DNA of 64,000 nucleotides from Chryseolinea lacunae (GTDB lineage Bacteria > Bacteroidota > Bacteroidia > Cytophagales > Cyclobacteriaceae): positions 806,001 through 870,000 of the forward strand of contig NZ_JAERRB010000001.1 in NCBI RefSeq assembly GCF_016735595.1, written 5' to 3'. Shown in pieces: positions 62,306-64,000 of this stretch. How positions within the stretch are numbered: position 1 is the first letter of the stretch; each line of letters begins with the position of its first letter. A program made the position numbers and the translations under genes. The notes beneath the pieces were generated by a model. It was not told where the DNA came from. It saw only the letters and a program-made list of their open reading frames with translations, and made no database searches.

Positions 62306-62815
62306 ATGATTTATAAGATTCACTCCCGACTGTTGGCCATTAAAGTTCTCTTGTTGTGGCTTGCCTTGCTGAATGTTGTCACCGTTGGCCTGGACTATGG
62401 ACAGCGTCTGTTGTTGTGGCTTTGGGACAGACTTCGAAGCCTTGGTGTGAAAACATTTCTCCGCAGCCTGGTGTCGCGCTACCTGCTCTATGTCACGTTG
62501 ATCAACAGCGTGCCCGTGGCCGTGTTGGGATGGCTCTACTTTGGCAACTACGTGGTGCTGGCTGCCATCATCTCGCTGCATCAATCGAAGTGGTGGGCGA
62601 TCTATAAACTGCTGGCTCTAGTGGTCGCGTTGTGCCACGCGGCATACTCGATTGTGTTGCTGCGGCGAAGAAGCATTCCGCTGCTCTATTTTGTTTCGTT
62701 GCTGGTGGCGTTCATGCCGTTTGTCTATGCCTACTGGATGTATCAGGACCAGGTGCTCGCCTATCAGTTCCATCCCTATCCGCTCAATGTGTTGTCGATC
62801 CTCATTCATCATTAA
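62306..62815 (+). CDS. Hypothetical membrane protein, second unit of the palindrome regulon
   Basis: 169 residues with about four to five TM helices: near 12-32, 55-72, 76-92, 98-118 and 124-145. It has a basic loop (LWDRLRSLGVKTFLRS) after the first helix and a hydrophilic C-terminal tail rich in His, Pro and Tyr (VLAYQFHPYPLNVLSILIHH). I do not recognise a family. It shares the operator with the regulator operon and is followed 12 bases later by the radical SAM gene, so the two are cotranscribed. Confidence 0.82.
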   Translation: MIYKIHSRLLAIKVLLLWLALLNVVTVGLDYGQRLLLWLWDRLRSLGVKTFLRSLVSRYLLYVTLINSVPVAVLGWLYFGNYVVLAAIISLHQSKWWAIYKLLALVVALCHAAYSIVLLRRRSIPLLYFVSLLVAFMPFVYAYWMYQDQVLAYQFHPYPLNVLSILIHH

Positions 62816-62827
62816 TGCAAATCGCTT

Positions 62828-64000
62828 ATGAATGTAAAAATGATTTTACCCGCCCTCACCGAAGCCGAAAGTCCGTTTTGGAGGCCCATCAAGTATTCGC
62901 TCTTCCCGCCCTTGGGACTGGCCACGCTGGCCGCCTATCTCTCACCCGACGACACCGTATGTCTTCAGGACCAGCACGTCGAAAAAGTTGATCTCAGCGA
63001 CACACCCGACCTGGTGGTGATTCAGGTCTACATCACCAACGCCTATCGAGCCTATTCGTTTGCCGACCACTATCGTGCAAAGGGTGTTTATGTTATTCTC
63101 GGCGGCCTGCACGTCACATCGCTTCCCGAAGAAGCTGCGCAACACGCCGATTCTATTTTTCTTGGACCGGGCGAAGAAACGTTTCCGCAGTTCCTGAAAG
63201 ACTTCCGCGCAAAGCGGCCACAGAAAAGATATTTTTCGGCCACACGTTCGCTGGTACACGTTCCGCCCATTCGCCGCGAGTTCATCAAACGAAATCTCTA
63301 CCTGGTGCCCAACTCCATCGTGGTCACACGGGGCTGTCCGCACCATTGCAACTTCTGCTATAAGGATGCCTTCTTTGAAGGGGGCAAGTCGTTCTATACC
63401 CAAACCGTTGACGCTGCGCTCGCGGAGATCGACCGGCTGCCCGGACGTCATCTTTATTTTCTGGATGACCATTTGTTGGGCAACGTGAAATTTGCATCGG
63501 CCCTGTTCGAAGGCATGAAGGGTATGAACCGCGTGTTTCAATCGGCGGCCACAGTCGACTCCATTTTGCGCGGTAACCTCATTGAACAAGCTGCCGAAGC
63601 CGGCCTGCGAAGTTTGTTTGTGGGCTTCGAAACCTTCTCGCCCGAAAATCTAAAACAAAGCAACAAAAAACAGAACCTTCTCAAAGACTATGAACGCGCC
63701 GTGAAGCGCCTCCACAGTCTTGGCATCATGATCAACGGCTCCTTTGTGTTCGGACTCGACGACGACGACCAGGATGTTTTTAAGCGAACCGTCGCGTGGG
63801 GTGTTGAGAACAGCATCACCACCTCCACCTATCACATCCTGACACCCTATCCCGGCACCTCGCTCTATGCAGACCTGAAACGCGAAGGAAGAATAATGAC
63901 CGACAACTGGGATTTGTACGACACCCGGCACGTGGTTTACAAAACCAGAAAGCTTTCGCCTCAACAATTGGAAGAAGGTTATCACTGGGCCTACCGCGAA
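62828..64000 (+). CDS. B12-binding radical SAM protein, truncated by window edge
   Basis: 391 codons from the ATG at 62828 to the last base, with no stop; the end lies outside. An N-terminal cobalamin-binding-like Rossmann region (about 1-135) has FPPLGLATLAAYLS, VVIQVYITNAYRAYSFAD and VILGGLHVTSLPEEA. The radical SAM core starts at about residue 160 with RGCPHHCNFCY, the CxxxCxxC [4Fe-4S] motif; HLYFLDDHLLGN and GLRSLFVGFETF follow. INGSFVFGLDDDD and TPYPGTSLYADLKREGRI are later core elements. Such enzymes carry out methylations or rearrangements of unreactive carbons. The substrate is unknown. It is the second gene after operator 2. Confidence 0.9.
   Translation, partial: MNVKMILPALTEAESPFWRPIKYSLFPPLGLATLAAYLSPDDTVCLQDQHVEKVDLSDTPDLVVIQVYITNAYRAYSFADHYRAKGVYVILGGLHVTSLPEEAAQHADSIFLGPGEETFPQFLKDFRAKRPQKRYFSATRSLVHVPPIRREFIKRNLYLVPNSIVVTRGCPHHCNFCYKDAFFEGGKSFYTQTVDAALAEIDRLPGRHLYFLDDHLLGNVKFASALFEGMKGMNRVFQSAATVDSILRGNLIEQAAEAGLRSLFVGFETFSPENLKQSNKKQNLLKDYERAVKRLHSLGIMINGSFVFGLDDDDQDVFKRTVAWGVENSITTSTYHILTPYPGTSLYADLKREGRIMTDNWDLYDTRHVVYKTRKLSPQQLEEGYHWAYRE

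Overview
The window reads as chromosomal core DNA of a Bacteroidota bacterium, most likely Cytophagia (Cytophagales). Evidence: promoters of the phylum-specific type (-7 box TAnnTTTG, for example at 3509, 26986, 39361, 39529, 39940 and 61319) and few Shine-Dalgarno sites. The gene families also fit: DUF4199, VF530, Wzi/RemB-type outer-membrane protein, PafA-like phosphatase, a split GlmU-like nucleotidyltransferase, and a winged-helix regulator paired with a multi-TM protein. I judge the base composition to be somewhat GC-rich for the phylum. I see no prophage, insertion sequence, CRISPR array, rRNA operon or conjugative gene. There is one tRNA, tRNA-Asn(GTT).

Layout. 1-12.7 kb: a truncated FtsX/MacB-type ABC permease, a secreted D-aminoacylase-family amidohydrolase, an SF1 helicase, an M28 lipoprotein peptidase, a SMUG2-like glycosylase, HrpB helicase, an unknown protein, an SRPBCC protein, a rhomboid protease and a small lipoprotein. 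12.7-17.6 kb: a methyltransferase, VF530 and an unknown protein behind a nitronate monooxygenase, an EamA transporter and a ceramidase-like protein. 17.7-27 kb: fused B12-dependent acyl-CoA mutase IcmF, a TPR histidine kinase, a tandem universal stress protein and a TypA-TPR operon. 27.3-35.7 kb: Uma2, two RNA-methyltransferase-type genes in divergent orientation, a four-PAS histidine kinase, a membrane-tethered LuxR regulator with DUF4199, and ComM/YifB. 35.8-45 kb: a lipid-type ABC exporter with a Wzi/RemB-like protein, ribosomal protein L31 type B, a tight GlmU-like/holB/hemC operon, a lipoprotein cyclophilin and an RfbD-like reductase. 45-56.7 kb: an amino-acid permease, a three-gene phosphorelay, a PafA-like phosphatase, a WG-repeat protein, a large unknown cytoplasmic protein and a lone response regulator. 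56.7-64 kb: an ALDH7-type dehydrogenase, HtrA protease, Hsp20, tRNA-Asn and a regulated cluster ending in a truncated B12-binding radical SAM enzyme.

The best candidate for something undescribed is at the right edge (61.3-64 kb). Two transcription units flank or contain a winged-helix regulator and start with the same element: an xACTTTG -7 box, exactly six bases, the perfect palindrome AAAGTACTTT, then CAG and the start codon. This predicts one regulator controlling a 6-TM protein plus itself (autoregulation), and also a second membrane protein with a B12-binding radical SAM enzyme. A second recurrent pattern is start codons only 4-6 bases after a -7 box (3523, 10377, 21217, 28947, 39952), which predicts leaderless mRNAs. 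The rest is mostly ordinary housekeeping and envelope biology. Signalling is rich in histidine kinases and receiver-only proteins, without DNA-binding response regulators.
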